From an uncultured Collinsella sp. (GTDB taxonomy: Bacteria; Actinomycetota; Coriobacteriia; Coriobacteriales; Coriobacteriaceae): a stretch of DNA of 14,497 nt. Below are positions 1 through 7,086 of the stretch, piece after piece. The notes beneath the pieces are model-generated. The model saw only the letters and a list, made by a program, of their open reading frames with translations. It was not told the origin of the DNA and searched no databases. Every line of letters begins with the position of its first letter. The stretch's first letter is position 1. A program made the position numbers and the translations under genes. The stretch is taken from NCBI GenBank assembly GCA_902493835.1, contig CABURG010000031.1, positions 1 through 14,497 of the forward strand. The letters run 5' to 3'.

Positions 1-1
1 C

Positions 2-1444
2 GTCGCGACGCTGTCGCGCATGGTTGCTGAGCGCAAGCTCTTTCCCTGCTTTGCCGGCTCGGCGCTCAAGGACCAAGGCGTGGACGAGCTGCTGGATGGC
101 ATATGCGCGCTGATGCGCGAACAGGCATGGCACCCGGAGTTTGCCGCCCGCGTCTACCGCGTGAGCCGTGGGGATCGCGGTGAGCGCTTGGCTTGGGTTA
201 AAGTGACCGGCGGCACGCTGCATGCCAAGCAGATGATTGGCGGACGTTCCGGTGCCGAGGCATGGGAGCAAAAGATCGACCAGGTGCGCATCTATAACGG
301 CGAGAAATACGAGCTTGCCCAGGAAGTTGCCGCTGGCGGCATCTGCGCCGTGACGGGTCTTGCGCACGTTCGCCCAGGGGACGCCCTGGGCGCGGAGCCC
401 GCGGGCGATGCGCCCGTCATTGCGCCGGTCCTCACCTATACGGTGCTGCCGAACGAGCACGATGTCCATACGGTGTTCAAGGCACTGACTGAGTTGGCGG
501 ACGAGGATCCCATGCTCGGCGTAAGCTGGAATACGCATCTTGAGCAGATTCATTTGCAGTTGATGGGCGCCGTGCAACTCGAGGTCGTACAGCGGGTGTT
601 GGCAGATCGCTTTGGCCTTTCGGTTGCGTTTGAGTCTGGCGGCATTCTCTATAAGGAGACTATTTCGCAGCCGGTCGAGGGCGTGGGCCACTTTGAGCCA
701 CTGCGCCACTATGCCGAGGTGCATCTACGCCTGGAGCCGTTGCCAGCGGGTTCGGGCGTGCAGTTTGGCACCGTGACCTCGACCGACGAGCTCGATCTTA
801 ACTGGCAGCGTCTGGCGCTCACCAACGCCATGGAGCGCGATCACCTGGGCGCGCTGACCGGCTCGCCCATCACCGATGTGCGCATTTCGCTCACGGGCGG
901 CCGTGCGCATGCCAAACACACCGAGGGCGGCGATTTTCGCCAGGCCACGTACCGCGCGATTCGCCAGGGGCTCATGCAGGCGCGTGAGGCCGGCGCGGCG
1001 GTACTGTTGGAGCCGTGGTATCGCTTTGAACTCGAGGTGCCGGGGGAGTGCGTGGGCCGGGCGCTCTCGGATGCCACGCGCATGGGTGCCGAGTACGAGC
1101 CGCCGACGATGGCGGGCGACCGAGCGAAGCTTGTGGGTCGCGTGCCGGCATCCGAGGTTCAGGATTATGCGCTGGAGGTGGCTGCCTACACGAGCGGTCG
1201 CGGGCATCTGTACCTGGAGTTCGCCGGCTATGCGGCTTGCCATGATGCCGAGCACGTAATCGAGACGGCCGCCTATGAGCCCGAGGCCGATCTGCCCAAC
1301 ACGCCCGACTCGGTCTTTTGCTCTCACGGCGCTGGCTACACCGTCAAGTGGTACGACGTCCCCGCCGCAGCGCACGTAAAGATCGATCCCGCCACCTTCC
1401 GCCCCTGGCGAGCAGCAGACGCCGAGTTTTTCGGCCACATATGA
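2..1444 (+). CDS. TetM/EF-G-like ribosomal GTPase, C-terminal part (5' truncated by window edge)
   Basis: The frame is open to the left edge, with in-frame codons before the ATG at 20, so the true start and most of the GTPase domain lie outside the window. The visible part begins at the end of the G domain (FAGSAL, the G5-type motif). It continues through a domain II beta-barrel (about nt 150-400) and then the EF-G domain III-V region, with the family blocks VEGVGHFEPLRHYAEVHL (about nt 677-730) and TEGGDFRQATYRA. These blocks are typical of ribosomal-protection GTPases (TetM/TetO/TetW) and of their chromosomal relatives annotated as translation factor GTPases. The C-terminus carries VFCSHGAG near nt 1315-1335, a tail I associate with the chromosomal relatives rather than classical TetM, so tetracycline resistance should not be assumed. 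The stop codon TGA lies inside the palindrome at 1438-1470. Family call is confident; drug resistance is not. Confidence 0.88.
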   Translation, partial: VATLSRMVAERKLFPCFAGSALKDQGVDELLDGICALMREQAWHPEFAARVYRVSRGDRGERLAWVKVTGGTLHAKQMIGGRSGAEAWEQKIDQVRIYNGEKYELAQEVAAGGICAVTGLAHVRPGDALGAEPAGDAPVIAPVLTYTVLPNEHDVHTVFKALTELADEDPMLGVSWNTHLEQIHLQLMGAVQLEVVQRVLADRFGLSVAFESGGILYKETISQPVEGVGHFEPLRHYAEVHLRLEPLPAGSGVQFGTVTSTDELDLNWQRLALTNAMERDHLGALTGSPITDVRISLTGGRAHAKHTEGGDFRQATYRAIRQGLMQAREAGAAVLLEPWYRFELEVPGECVGRALSDATRMGAEYEPPTMAGDRAKLVGRVPASEVQDYALEVAAYTSGRGHLYLEFAGYAACHDAEHVIETAAYEPEADLPNTPDSVFCSHGAGYTVKWYDVPAAAHVKIDPATFRPWRAADAEFFGHI

Positions 1445-1470
1445 CAAAGGGACAGCTCCTTTGTCATATG
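1438..1470. repeat. Palindromic repeat, copy 1
   Basis: Perfect 13-bp arms, CATATGACAAAGG (1438-1450) and its complement (1458-1470), around a 7-nt loop. It belongs to the same family as the copies at 2656, 5757 and 6976. The upstream gene's stop codon (1442-1444) is part of the left arm. There is no run of T after either arm, so it is not a standard intrinsic terminator, though the RNA would form a stable hairpin at the mRNA 3' end. Confidence 0.9.
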
Positions 1471-1473
1471 CTA

Positions 1474-1503
1474 TTGGTGTAACTCGGTATAAGTTAGTAT
1501 AAC
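1474..1503 (+). promoter_or_regulatory. Candidate promoter of the first AAA ATPase gene
   Basis: TTGGTG (1474-1479) and TATAAC (1498-1503) are 18 nt apart, a reasonable sigma-70-type pair. A second TATAAG lies at 1488-1493, giving a direct repeat of GTATAA 10 nt apart that could also be a regulator site. It lies between the palindrome and the ribosome binding site GAGGAGG (1526-1532). Confidence 0.4.
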
Positions 1504-1537
1504 TATTGCCAGGGTTTGCCAATCCGAGGAGGCCGAC

Positions 1538-2656
1538 ATGAATCCAAATCCCTTTAAGCCAACGGCAGGTAAGCGGCCCCCGATGCTCATCGGTCGCGAG
1601 TCGGTCATCGAAGATTTTGAGGAAGGGCTCGATAACGGCGCCGGAGCGCCGGGCAGGCTCATGCTCATTACGGGAAACCGCGGCTGCGGCAAGACAGTTC
1701 TCCTGCGGGAGCTGCAACGTCTGGCCAGCGAGCGCGGATGGGCGGTTGTCTCCGATTCCGCCTCGCTTGGCTTATGCGACCGCTTGGCCGACGCGCTTCG
1801 CTCGAATAAACCCGTTGTGACGTCAATGGAGTTTGGGCCGTCGTTTGGCCGGATGTCGGTCGAGGCGGCGCGAGCAAAGGGCGAAACGTTGCGAGGGCTG
1901 GTCAACGAGCGCCTCAAGAAGCTCGGTCCGGGCAAGGGCATACTGTTTGCGATTGACGAGGCGCAATCTGCGTCTATCGAGGAACTGGCGGCACTTGCCG
2001 TTCTCTATCAGCAGGTGCTCGGAGATCAGGATGCCACGGGCTTGTCCGATAGCGACCAGCGTGGTCTTGCGCTGGTGTTCGCCGGCTTACCCAGTATGGT
2101 TGATGACTTGCTCGAAGAGCCGAGCGTGACGTTTTTGCGGCGTGCTCAGCAGCGTACGCTGGGGGCGATTTCTTTGCCCAAAGTGCGCGATTCGTATATC
2201 CAGACGGTCAAAGACGCTGGTCTTTACGTTGATGCGGAGACGGCGGACCTTGCGGCGCGCAAGAGCATGGGGCATCCCTATATGGTTCAGCTGGTGGGCT
2301 ATTACATGTGGCGCTCTGCTGTCCGGCGTGGCTCGCAGGTCATTGAAGAGCGCGATGTTGAGGCTGGGCACGCGGATGCCGTCTCCGAGTTCTACGAAGC
2401 GGTTGACGCGCCCCTGTATTACGGGCTGCGCAGTCCACAGCGCCTCTTTATCGAGGCTATGGCGGTTGACGAGGACAAGCCGACGCGCATGGCGGACATC
2501 ATTGAGCGTTGCGACCGAACCCAAAGCTGGGCGAGTAAATATCGCGCAAGCCTGATTCGCGAGCGCGTCATCGAGGCTGCCGGATACGGCCTCGTCCGGT
2601 TTACCGTGCCCATGCTGGGCGAGTACATCCGCGAACGCGTTTTATGGCACGAGTAA
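1538..2656 (+). CDS. AAA ATPase with C-terminal winged-helix-like region (paralog A)
   Basis: A 372-residue soluble protein. An N-terminal NPFKPTAG segment and GRE box precede Walker A GNRGCGKT (residues 46-53). Walker B is ILFAIDE (135-141), followed by a sensor-like ALVFAGLP (178-185) and FLRRAQQ (199-205). A GHPYMVQLVGYY block is followed by a C-terminal region that looks like a winged helix (SKYRASLIRERVIEAAGYG). This layout matches the AAA_16/Orc1-Cdc6-like ATP-binding proteins common in actinobacteria, whose cellular job is mostly unknown. The start is set by GAGGAGG with 5-nt spacing. It shares ordered blocks along its whole length with the protein at 5794-6894, so the two are paralogs in opposite orientation. 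Palindromes lie on both sides, one abutting the TAA stop. No transposase or effector domain is visible. ATPase family is sure; function is not. Confidence 0.88.
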   Translation: MNPNPFKPTAGKRPPMLIGRESVIEDFEEGLDNGAGAPGRLMLITGNRGCGKTVLLRELQRLASERGWAVVSDSASLGLCDRLADALRSNKPVVTSMEFGPSFGRMSVEAARAKGETLRGLVNERLKKLGPGKGILFAIDEAQSASIEELAALAVLYQQVLGDQDATGLSDSDQRGLALVFAGLPSMVDDLLEEPSVTFLRRAQQRTLGAISLPKVRDSYIQTVKDAGLYVDAETADLAARKSMGHPYMVQLVGYYMWRSAVRRGSQVIEERDVEAGHADAVSEFYEAVDAPLYYGLRSPQRLFIEAMAVDEDKPTRMADIIERCDRTQSWASKYRASLIRERVIEAAGYGLVRFTVPMLGEYIRERVLWHE

Positions 2657-2685
2657 TGTGAAAAGGGACGGTCCCTTTGTCACAT
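2656..2685. repeat. Palindromic repeat, copy 2
   Basis: ATGTGAAAAGGGAC (2656-2669) pairs with GTCCCTTTGTCACAT (2671-2685). One C of the family core (GTGACAAAGGG) is missing from the left arm, leaving a bulged G on the right. It starts at the last base of the ATPase stop codon. There is no T tract. Confidence 0.85.
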
Positions 2686-2696
2686 CGATAGATGTG
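2681..2696 (+). promoter_or_regulatory. Small hairpin overlapping repeat copy 2 and the GNAT ribosome binding site
   Basis: CACATC (2681-2686), loop GATA, GATGTG (2691-2696). The left arm is shared with the right arm of palindrome copy 2, so the two hairpins exclude each other. The right arm touches the GNAT Shine-Dalgarno GAGGT (2696-2700). The structure is visible; a regulatory role is inference. Confidence 0.3.
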
Positions 2697-2706
2697 AGGT
2701 CAAAAC

Positions 2707-3261
2707 ATGGTGATTCAAACTGAGCGATTGACGCTTCGTCCGTGGCGCGAGACGGATGCGGCGATCCTGTTTACATATGCGAGCGACCCGGACGTGGGAC
2801 CGGCTGCGGGCTGGCCGCCCCATCGAAGCATTGAGGAGAGCAGGGAGATCATTCGGACAGTTTTTGCGGCACCCCATACCTTTGCCGTTTGCCTGGCTGC
2901 GACGGATGAGCCCGTGGGTAGCATCGGTCTCATGCCGTCTCGCTGCGAGTCAAACCGTCGAGATGACGGTCTCGAACTCGAAGTGGGCTATTGGATCGCC
3001 AAGCCATTCTGGGGCCGAGGCTTTGCTCCCGAAGCGGTACGAGCCATGCAGCGCTATGCGTTCGAAACGCTTGGCTGCAAGGCGCTTTGGTGCGGATACT
3101 ACGAGGGCAATAACAAGTCGCTACGCGTTCAGCAAAAATGCGGCTTCGTGCCTCATCACGTTGAACGCGACGTGTCCTGCGAGCTGATGGGCGATGTGCG
3201 TACCGAGTACTTTACGTTTTTGACCCGCGAAGACTGGCGCGGGCGGGCAGAAGGGGAGTGA
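2707..3261 (+). CDS. GNAT family N-acetyltransferase (RimJ/RimL type)
   Basis: A 184-residue cytoplasmic protein that would transfer acetyl from acetyl-CoA to an amine on a protein N-terminus or small molecule. The N-terminus IQTERLTLRPWRETDA is the usual opening of RimJ/RimL-type GNATs. The acetyl-CoA binding motif A is WGRGFAPEAV (102-111), preceded by the beta strand LEVGYWIA (91-98). The C-terminal NNKSLRVQQKCGF block is the usual N-x-x-S plus K-x-GF signature. GAGGT at 2696-2700 supports the ATG. The stop TGA shares a base with the ATG of the next gene, so the two are cotranscribed and probably translationally coupled. The substrate cannot be told from sequence. Pairing with a UvrA2-like protein makes drug or DNA-damage tolerance a reasonable guess. 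Confidence 0.9.
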   Translation: MVIQTERLTLRPWRETDAAILFTYASDPDVGPAAGWPPHRSIEESREIIRTVFAAPHTFAVCLAATDEPVGSIGLMPSRCESNRRDDGLELEVGYWIAKPFWGRGFAPEAVRAMQRYAFETLGCKALWCGYYEGNNKSLRVQQKCGFVPHHVERDVSCELMGDVRTEYFTFLTREDWRGRAEGE

Positions 3262-5753
3262 TGACGGTGTCGCAACAACCAAGTGCTATCGAGGTGCGTG
3301 GCGCACGTGTCCATAACCTCAAGGACATCGATATTGATATCCCGCTGGGAAGGCTCGTGGGTATTGCCGGCGTGTCGGGCTCGGGCAAGAGTTCGCTGGC
3401 ACTCGGGGTTCTTTATGCCGAGGGCTCGCGCCGCTATCTGGAGGCGCTCAGCACCTATACCCGCCGTCGTCTGACGCAGGCCGAGCACGCCCAGGTGGAC
3501 GAGGTGCTGCACGTGCCAGCGGCGCTCGCATTACATCAGCGCCCCAGCGTACCGGGCGTGCGCTCGACCTTTGGTACCATGACCGAGCTCAACAATAGCC
3601 TGCGTCTACTCTTTAGCCGTTGCGCCCATCACGTGTGCCCGCATTGCGGGGCGCGTGTGGAGCCGAGCCTTAACGTGGCTGCGGGCCTGTCGCTCACGTG
3701 TCCGACATGCGGCCGCGAGTTCTACGCGCCGAGTGCCGAGGATTTGGCTTTCAATAGCGGCGGTGCGTGCCCTACCTGCGGCGGCACCGGTGTCATGCGC
3801 GAGGTAGACGAGGCGAGCCTGGTGCCCGACGAGTCAAAGACCATCAACGAGGGTGCGGTGCTTCCCTGGGGCACGCTCATGTGGGACCTGATGAAGCAGG
3901 TGGCCGGCGAGATGGGCGTGCGCACCGACGTGCCGTTTAACCAGCTCACGCCTCAAGAGCGCGACATCGTGTTTCACGGCCCGGCGGTTAAGAAGCACAT
4001 TCTCTACGTTCCCAAAAACGGCGAGGGCGCCACGCCGCTCGACTTTACCTATTACAACGCCGTCTATACCGTTGAGAATGCGCTCGCCAAGGTTAAGGAC
4101 GATAAGGGGCTTAAGCGTGTGGCTCGCTTTTTGCACGAGGGACCATGCCGTGACTGCGCCGGCACGCGTCTCTCCGAGGCTGCGCGCCAGCCCCAGGTGC
4201 GCGGTATCAATCTGGCTCAGGCCGCGGCCATGACGCTTGGTGATGCGATCGAGTGGGTGCGCGGGGTGCCCGCATCCTTGCCGGCCGAGATGCGGCCCAT
4301 GGCGACGGATATCTGCGATTCGTTTTTGAGCACGGCTCGTCGTCTGGTCGACCTGGGTCTCGATTACCTTTCGCTCGATCGCGCCGGTGCCACGCTCTCC
4401 ACGGGTGAGCGCCAGCGCGTGCAACTCGCCCGCGTGGTGCGCAACCGATCGACAGGCGTGCTCTATGTGCTGGACGAGCCCTCAATTGGCTTGCATCCTG
4501 CCAATGTCGACGGCTTGGTGGGCGTAATGCGCGACCTGGTGGATGACGGCAATACCGTGGTTGTTGTCGACCACGATACACGTGTGCTGGTGGAGGCTGA
4601 TTATCTGGTCGAGATGGGCCCCGTTGCCGGAGCAGGCGGCGGCAGTGTAATCGCCGCGGGCACGGTGGACGAGGTCGAGCAATCGCAGGACAGCCGTATC
4701 GCGCCGTTTTTGCGCGCCGAGCCCAAGCGCTTGCGTCCGCAGGTGACTGACGACGAAATGTTCGACCAGGGCCATATCCGCATGGCGACCGATACCATCC
4801 ATACCGTCAAGCCGCTCGAAGTCGATATTCCGCGCGGTCGCTTGGTCGCGGTTACGGGTGTTTCGGGTTCGGGCAAGACGACGTTGGTGCTCGAGACGCT
4901 CATCCCGGCGCTTAAGGCGCAGGCAGCTGGCGAGCGCTTGCCGGGGCACGTGTGTTGGGTCGATGCCGAGGGCATTGCGCGTGCCAACCTGATTGACGCC
5001 ACGCCCATCGGCGCCAATGTTCGCTCGACGGTAGCGACCTATGCCGACATCCATGACGAGCTGCGTCGCGCCTTCGCCCGTACGCTCGAGGCCAAGGCGG
5101 CCGGCTACAAGGCGGGTGCCTTTAGCTACAATACCGGCGCCTTGCGCTGCCCTACGTGTGATGGCACGGGATCGATATCGCTCGACGTGCAGTTTTTGCC
5201 CGATGTCGAGATCGTCTGCCCGGCATGTCGCGGCTCACGTTATGCAGACGCAGCTTCGCATATCCATCGCGAGGGCAAGGACGGGAGCTTGCTTACGTTG
5301 CCGCAGCTCATGGACATGAGCGTGGACGAGGCCCTCGACGCCACGGTGGGACTCAAGAAAGTCCAGGCGCGCTTGCAGACCTTGCACGACCTGGGCCTGG
5401 GTTATCTTACGCTTGGCGAGCCCACACCGGCGCTTTCGGGCGGTGAGGCACAGCGCCTTAAGCTCGCGAGCGAGATGGGCCGCGTGCAGGATGATGCCGT
5501 ATTTGTGTTCGACGAGCCCACGATTGGACTACATCCGCTCGATGTTCAGGTGTTGCTGAGCGTGTTCGACGGCCTTGTTGCCAAGGGCGCCACGGTTATC
5601 GTGATTGAACACGATCTCGACCTTATCCGTAACGCCGATTATGTGATTGACATGGGCCCAGGCGGTGGCGACGCCGGCGGGCAAATCGTCTGCGCCGGCA
5701 CGCCGGCGGATATCGCGGCCTGCTCCAAGAGCATTACCGGCCGCTACCTATAG
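3261..5753 (+). CDS. uvrA2: UvrA-like ABC ATPase lacking the UvrB-binding domain (UvrA2 class)
   Basis: An 830-residue twin-ABC protein. First half: Walker A GVSGSGKS (37-44), a zinc module C147-C150...C170-C173, signature LSTGERQ (379-385) and Walker B D405-E406. Second half: Walker A GVSGSGKT (533-540), zinc module C630-C633...C653-C656, signature LSGGEAQ (725-731) and Walker B D751-E752. All ATPase motifs are intact. Compared with canonical UvrA (about 940 residues), roughly 105-110 residues are missing between the RSTFGTMTE block (101-109) and the first zinc cysteine. That is exactly where the UvrB-binding domain sits. This deletion defines UvrA2, known from damage tolerance and drug self-resistance (DrrC-like) and not needing UvrB. 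An extra CPHC (126-129) precedes the zinc module. The ATG at 3261 overlaps the GNAT stop; GTG 3258 and GTG 3267 are alternative starts downstream of AAGGGGAG. Confidence 0.9.
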   Translation: MTVSQQPSAIEVRGARVHNLKDIDIDIPLGRLVGIAGVSGSGKSSLALGVLYAEGSRRYLEALSTYTRRRLTQAEHAQVDEVLHVPAALALHQRPSVPGVRSTFGTMTELNNSLRLLFSRCAHHVCPHCGARVEPSLNVAAGLSLTCPTCGREFYAPSAEDLAFNSGGACPTCGGTGVMREVDEASLVPDESKTINEGAVLPWGTLMWDLMKQVAGEMGVRTDVPFNQLTPQERDIVFHGPAVKKHILYVPKNGEGATPLDFTYYNAVYTVENALAKVKDDKGLKRVARFLHEGPCRDCAGTRLSEAARQPQVRGINLAQAAAMTLGDAIEWVRGVPASLPAEMRPMATDICDSFLSTARRLVDLGLDYLSLDRAGATLSTGERQRVQLARVVRNRSTGVLYVLDEPSIGLHPANVDGLVGVMRDLVDDGNTVVVVDHDTRVLVEADYLVEMGPVAGAGGGSVIAAGTVDEVEQSQDSRIAPFLRAEPKRLRPQVTDDEMFDQGHIRMATDTIHTVKPLEVDIPRGRLVAVTGVSGSGKTTLVLETLIPALKAQAAGERLPGHVCWVDAEGIARANLIDATPIGANVRSTVATYADIHDELRRAFARTLEAKAAGYKAGAFSYNTGALRCPTCDGTGSISLDVQFLPDVEIVCPACRGSRYADAASHIHREGKDGSLLTLPQLMDMSVDEALDATVGLKKVQARLQTLHDLGLGYLTLGEPTPALSGGEAQRLKLASEMGRVQDDAVFVFDEPTIGLHPLDVQVLLSVFDGLVAKGATVIVIEHDLDLIRNADYVIDMGPGGGDAGGQIVCAGTPADIAACSKSITGRYL

Positions 5754-5756
5754 GCG

Positions 5757-5787
5757 ATGTGACAAAGGGACTGCCCCTTTGTCACAT
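5757..5787. repeat. Palindromic repeat, copy 3
   Basis: Perfect 13-bp arms ATGTGACAAAGGG (5757-5769) and its complement (5775-5787) with a 5-nt loop. It fills almost all of the gap between the convergent UvrA2 stop (5753) and the stop of the second ATPase (5794). It could act as a hairpin at both mRNA 3' ends, but lacks T tracts. Confidence 0.9.
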
Positions 5788-5793
5788 TGAATT

Positions 5794-6894
5794 CTATTTC
5801 ACGCATTGAGCGGCGAGATAGTCGCGGAAGAATGGCAATTCAAAAGCGACGATTCCGCGCCCACGTTCCCCAATGATGCCGGCGTCTATCATGCGGCGTC
5901 GGTAGCGGGAGACCTGCTGCGGCGAACGCTTAAGGCGCTCGACAAGGTCGGCGGTGGTGGACTCTTCCTCGTCATCGAGCATGGCGATGAGGAATCGCTT
6001 GTCTTCTGCAGTGAGTTCCCGATAGGTTGCCGCGAGAATTCGGTCGTCCATCTCGTCGCGCGCGATTTTGATTCCCAGGTCAAAGTCGCGTGACGAGATT
6101 TCCTTCGAATCGCTTGTGAGATCCCAGGCACGGTAGCCTACGAGTTGCAATAGGAAGGGAAAACCAGAGATCGAGCGAACGGCTCTATCGATTCCCTCAG
6201 CATCTGCCAGGCGATCGTTTTCCTGAATTGTGCGAATCAAGGCTTCGCGCACGTCATAGTCGGCAATGCGACCCAGATGATATTGTTGGGCGCGGCGAAG
6301 AAACGAGACCGTCTTGTGGTTTAGTAGCGTCGATACGTTGTTGGGAAGTCCCGCCATGAGCAGGGCGACGCGTTTTCCATCGGTCACAAAGTGCTGATAC
6401 GACGCTGCGAGCTGAATCATCTCGTCGAGTGTCGGGTCCACCTCGTCAACCGTAACGAGCAGACCGGTGCCAGCCTCGTTGAGCTGGTCGATGATGTCGC
6501 TCATGCGATAACGCCAGGTTGAGGCATCGTGAACGCGATTGACCTCGATGCTGCCGAGCGGTGCAATTCCGAGACCGGTGACTTCGAAGTTGTTAGACGG
6601 GTCGATAAGATGGCCGGCAGCACGTTTCGCCCCGAACTCGATTTCCTCAAGCATTCCCGGGAGCGCGGTTGTCTTTACGGCAATCCAGCCGTGGGATTCC
6701 GCCCTTGTCGCGAGCGACGACATGAGAGCGGTTTTACCGGTTCCACGTGCGCCTGAGAAGATCGAGGTCAATTCTGGGCGCCTGCGCTGGCTCAAGAAGG
6801 CACGGTCCAAATCCCGAATAATCTGTTGTCTGCCAGCGAGATGGGCAGGAACCTCGCCAAAGCTAGGGGTAAACGGGTTCTCGAGATATTTCAC
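5794..6894 (-). CDS. AAA ATPase with C-terminal winged-helix-like region (paralog B)
   Basis: A 366-residue soluble protein with Walker A GARGTGKT (48-55) and Walker B LLVTVDE (145-151). Blocks shared with the ATPase at 1538-2656 occur in the same order: NPF-x-P near the N-terminus, GR box, SFLRRAQQ, GFPFLLQLVGYRAW, and a C-terminal SRYRRRMIDAGIIGERG region that fits a winged helix. The family is AAA_16/Orc1-Cdc6-like with unknown role. The start is GTG at 6894, chosen for AAAGGAGAG about 7 nt upstream. The gene converges with uvrA2 and has palindrome copies beyond both ends. The two paralogs are well diverged, so this is an old duplication or two separate acquisitions, not a fresh copy. I see no partner domain that would reveal function. 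Confidence 0.87.
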   Translation of the reverse strand: MKYLENPFTPSFGEVPAHLAGRQQIIRDLDRAFLSQRRRPELTSIFSGARGTGKTALMSSLATRAESHGWIAVKTTALPGMLEEIEFGAKRAAGHLIDPSNNFEVTGLGIAPLGSIEVNRVHDASTWRYRMSDIIDQLNEAGTGLLVTVDEVDPTLDEMIQLAASYQHFVTDGKRVALLMAGLPNNVSTLLNHKTVSFLRRAQQYHLGRIADYDVREALIRTIQENDRLADAEGIDRAVRSISGFPFLLQLVGYRAWDLTSDSKEISSRDFDLGIKIARDEMDDRILAATYRELTAEDKRFLIAMLDDEEESTTADLVERLKRSPQQVSRYRRRMIDAGIIGERGRGIVAFELPFFRDYLAAQCVK

Positions 6895-6975
6895 ACGGCT
6901 CTCCTTTCACACCGCCGTTTAACTTCATTTTATTCTAGTTAATTCTGATTAAAAGCAATGGTTCGTTATTTAGAG
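6895..6975 (-). promoter_or_regulatory. AT-rich leader and promoter region of ATPase B
   Basis: This stretch is clearly more AT-rich than its neighbours. On the minus strand TTGCTT is followed by TAGAAT (15-nt spacer) or GAATAA (17-nt spacer), possible -35/-10 pairs. TTAAT and ATTAA arms around TCTG (near 6940-6955) could be a small operator. Exact promoter position is uncertain. Confidence 0.35.
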
Positions 6976-7016
6976 CATCAATGTGACAAAGCGACAGTCC
7001 CTTTGTCACATTGATG
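6976..7016. repeat. Palindromic repeat, copy 4 (longest)
   Basis: Twenty-base arms centred on 6996: CATCAATGTGACAAAGCGAC (6976-6995) pairs with 6997-7016 except for one C-C mismatch (6992/7000). The core matches the other copies, but pairing here extends 4-5 bases further out. It lies between the trmL terminator and the ATPase B promoter region. Confidence 0.9.
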
Positions 7017-7046
7017 CCAAAACCAGCTTGTCAAGAGCTAGAGGGT

Positions 7047-7085
7047 TTAAAAATCTGCCATTTCTACCCCGTCCCCTAATGGCAG
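7047..7085 (-). terminator. Intrinsic terminator downstream of trmL
   Basis: On the minus strand CTGCCATT (7085-7078) and AATGGCAG (7062-7055) form an 8-bp stem with a 15-nt loop. ATTTTT follows directly. It starts 6 nt after the trmL stop codon. The loop is long, so strength is moderate. Confidence 0.55.
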
Positions 7086-7086
7086 G

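Noticed and set aside
725..1717. Long minus-strand open frame opposite the TetM-like gene
   Set aside because: It is antisense to a gene with clear family motifs, has no recognisable protein content, and runs across the palindrome and the next gene's start.
1438..5787. Palindromes as ordinary intrinsic terminators
   Set aside because: None of the four full copies is followed by a T tract on either strand.
1438..7016. Recent composite transposon or insertion sequences
   Set aside because: There is no transposase in the window, the two ATPases are well diverged, and no target-site duplication was noticed.
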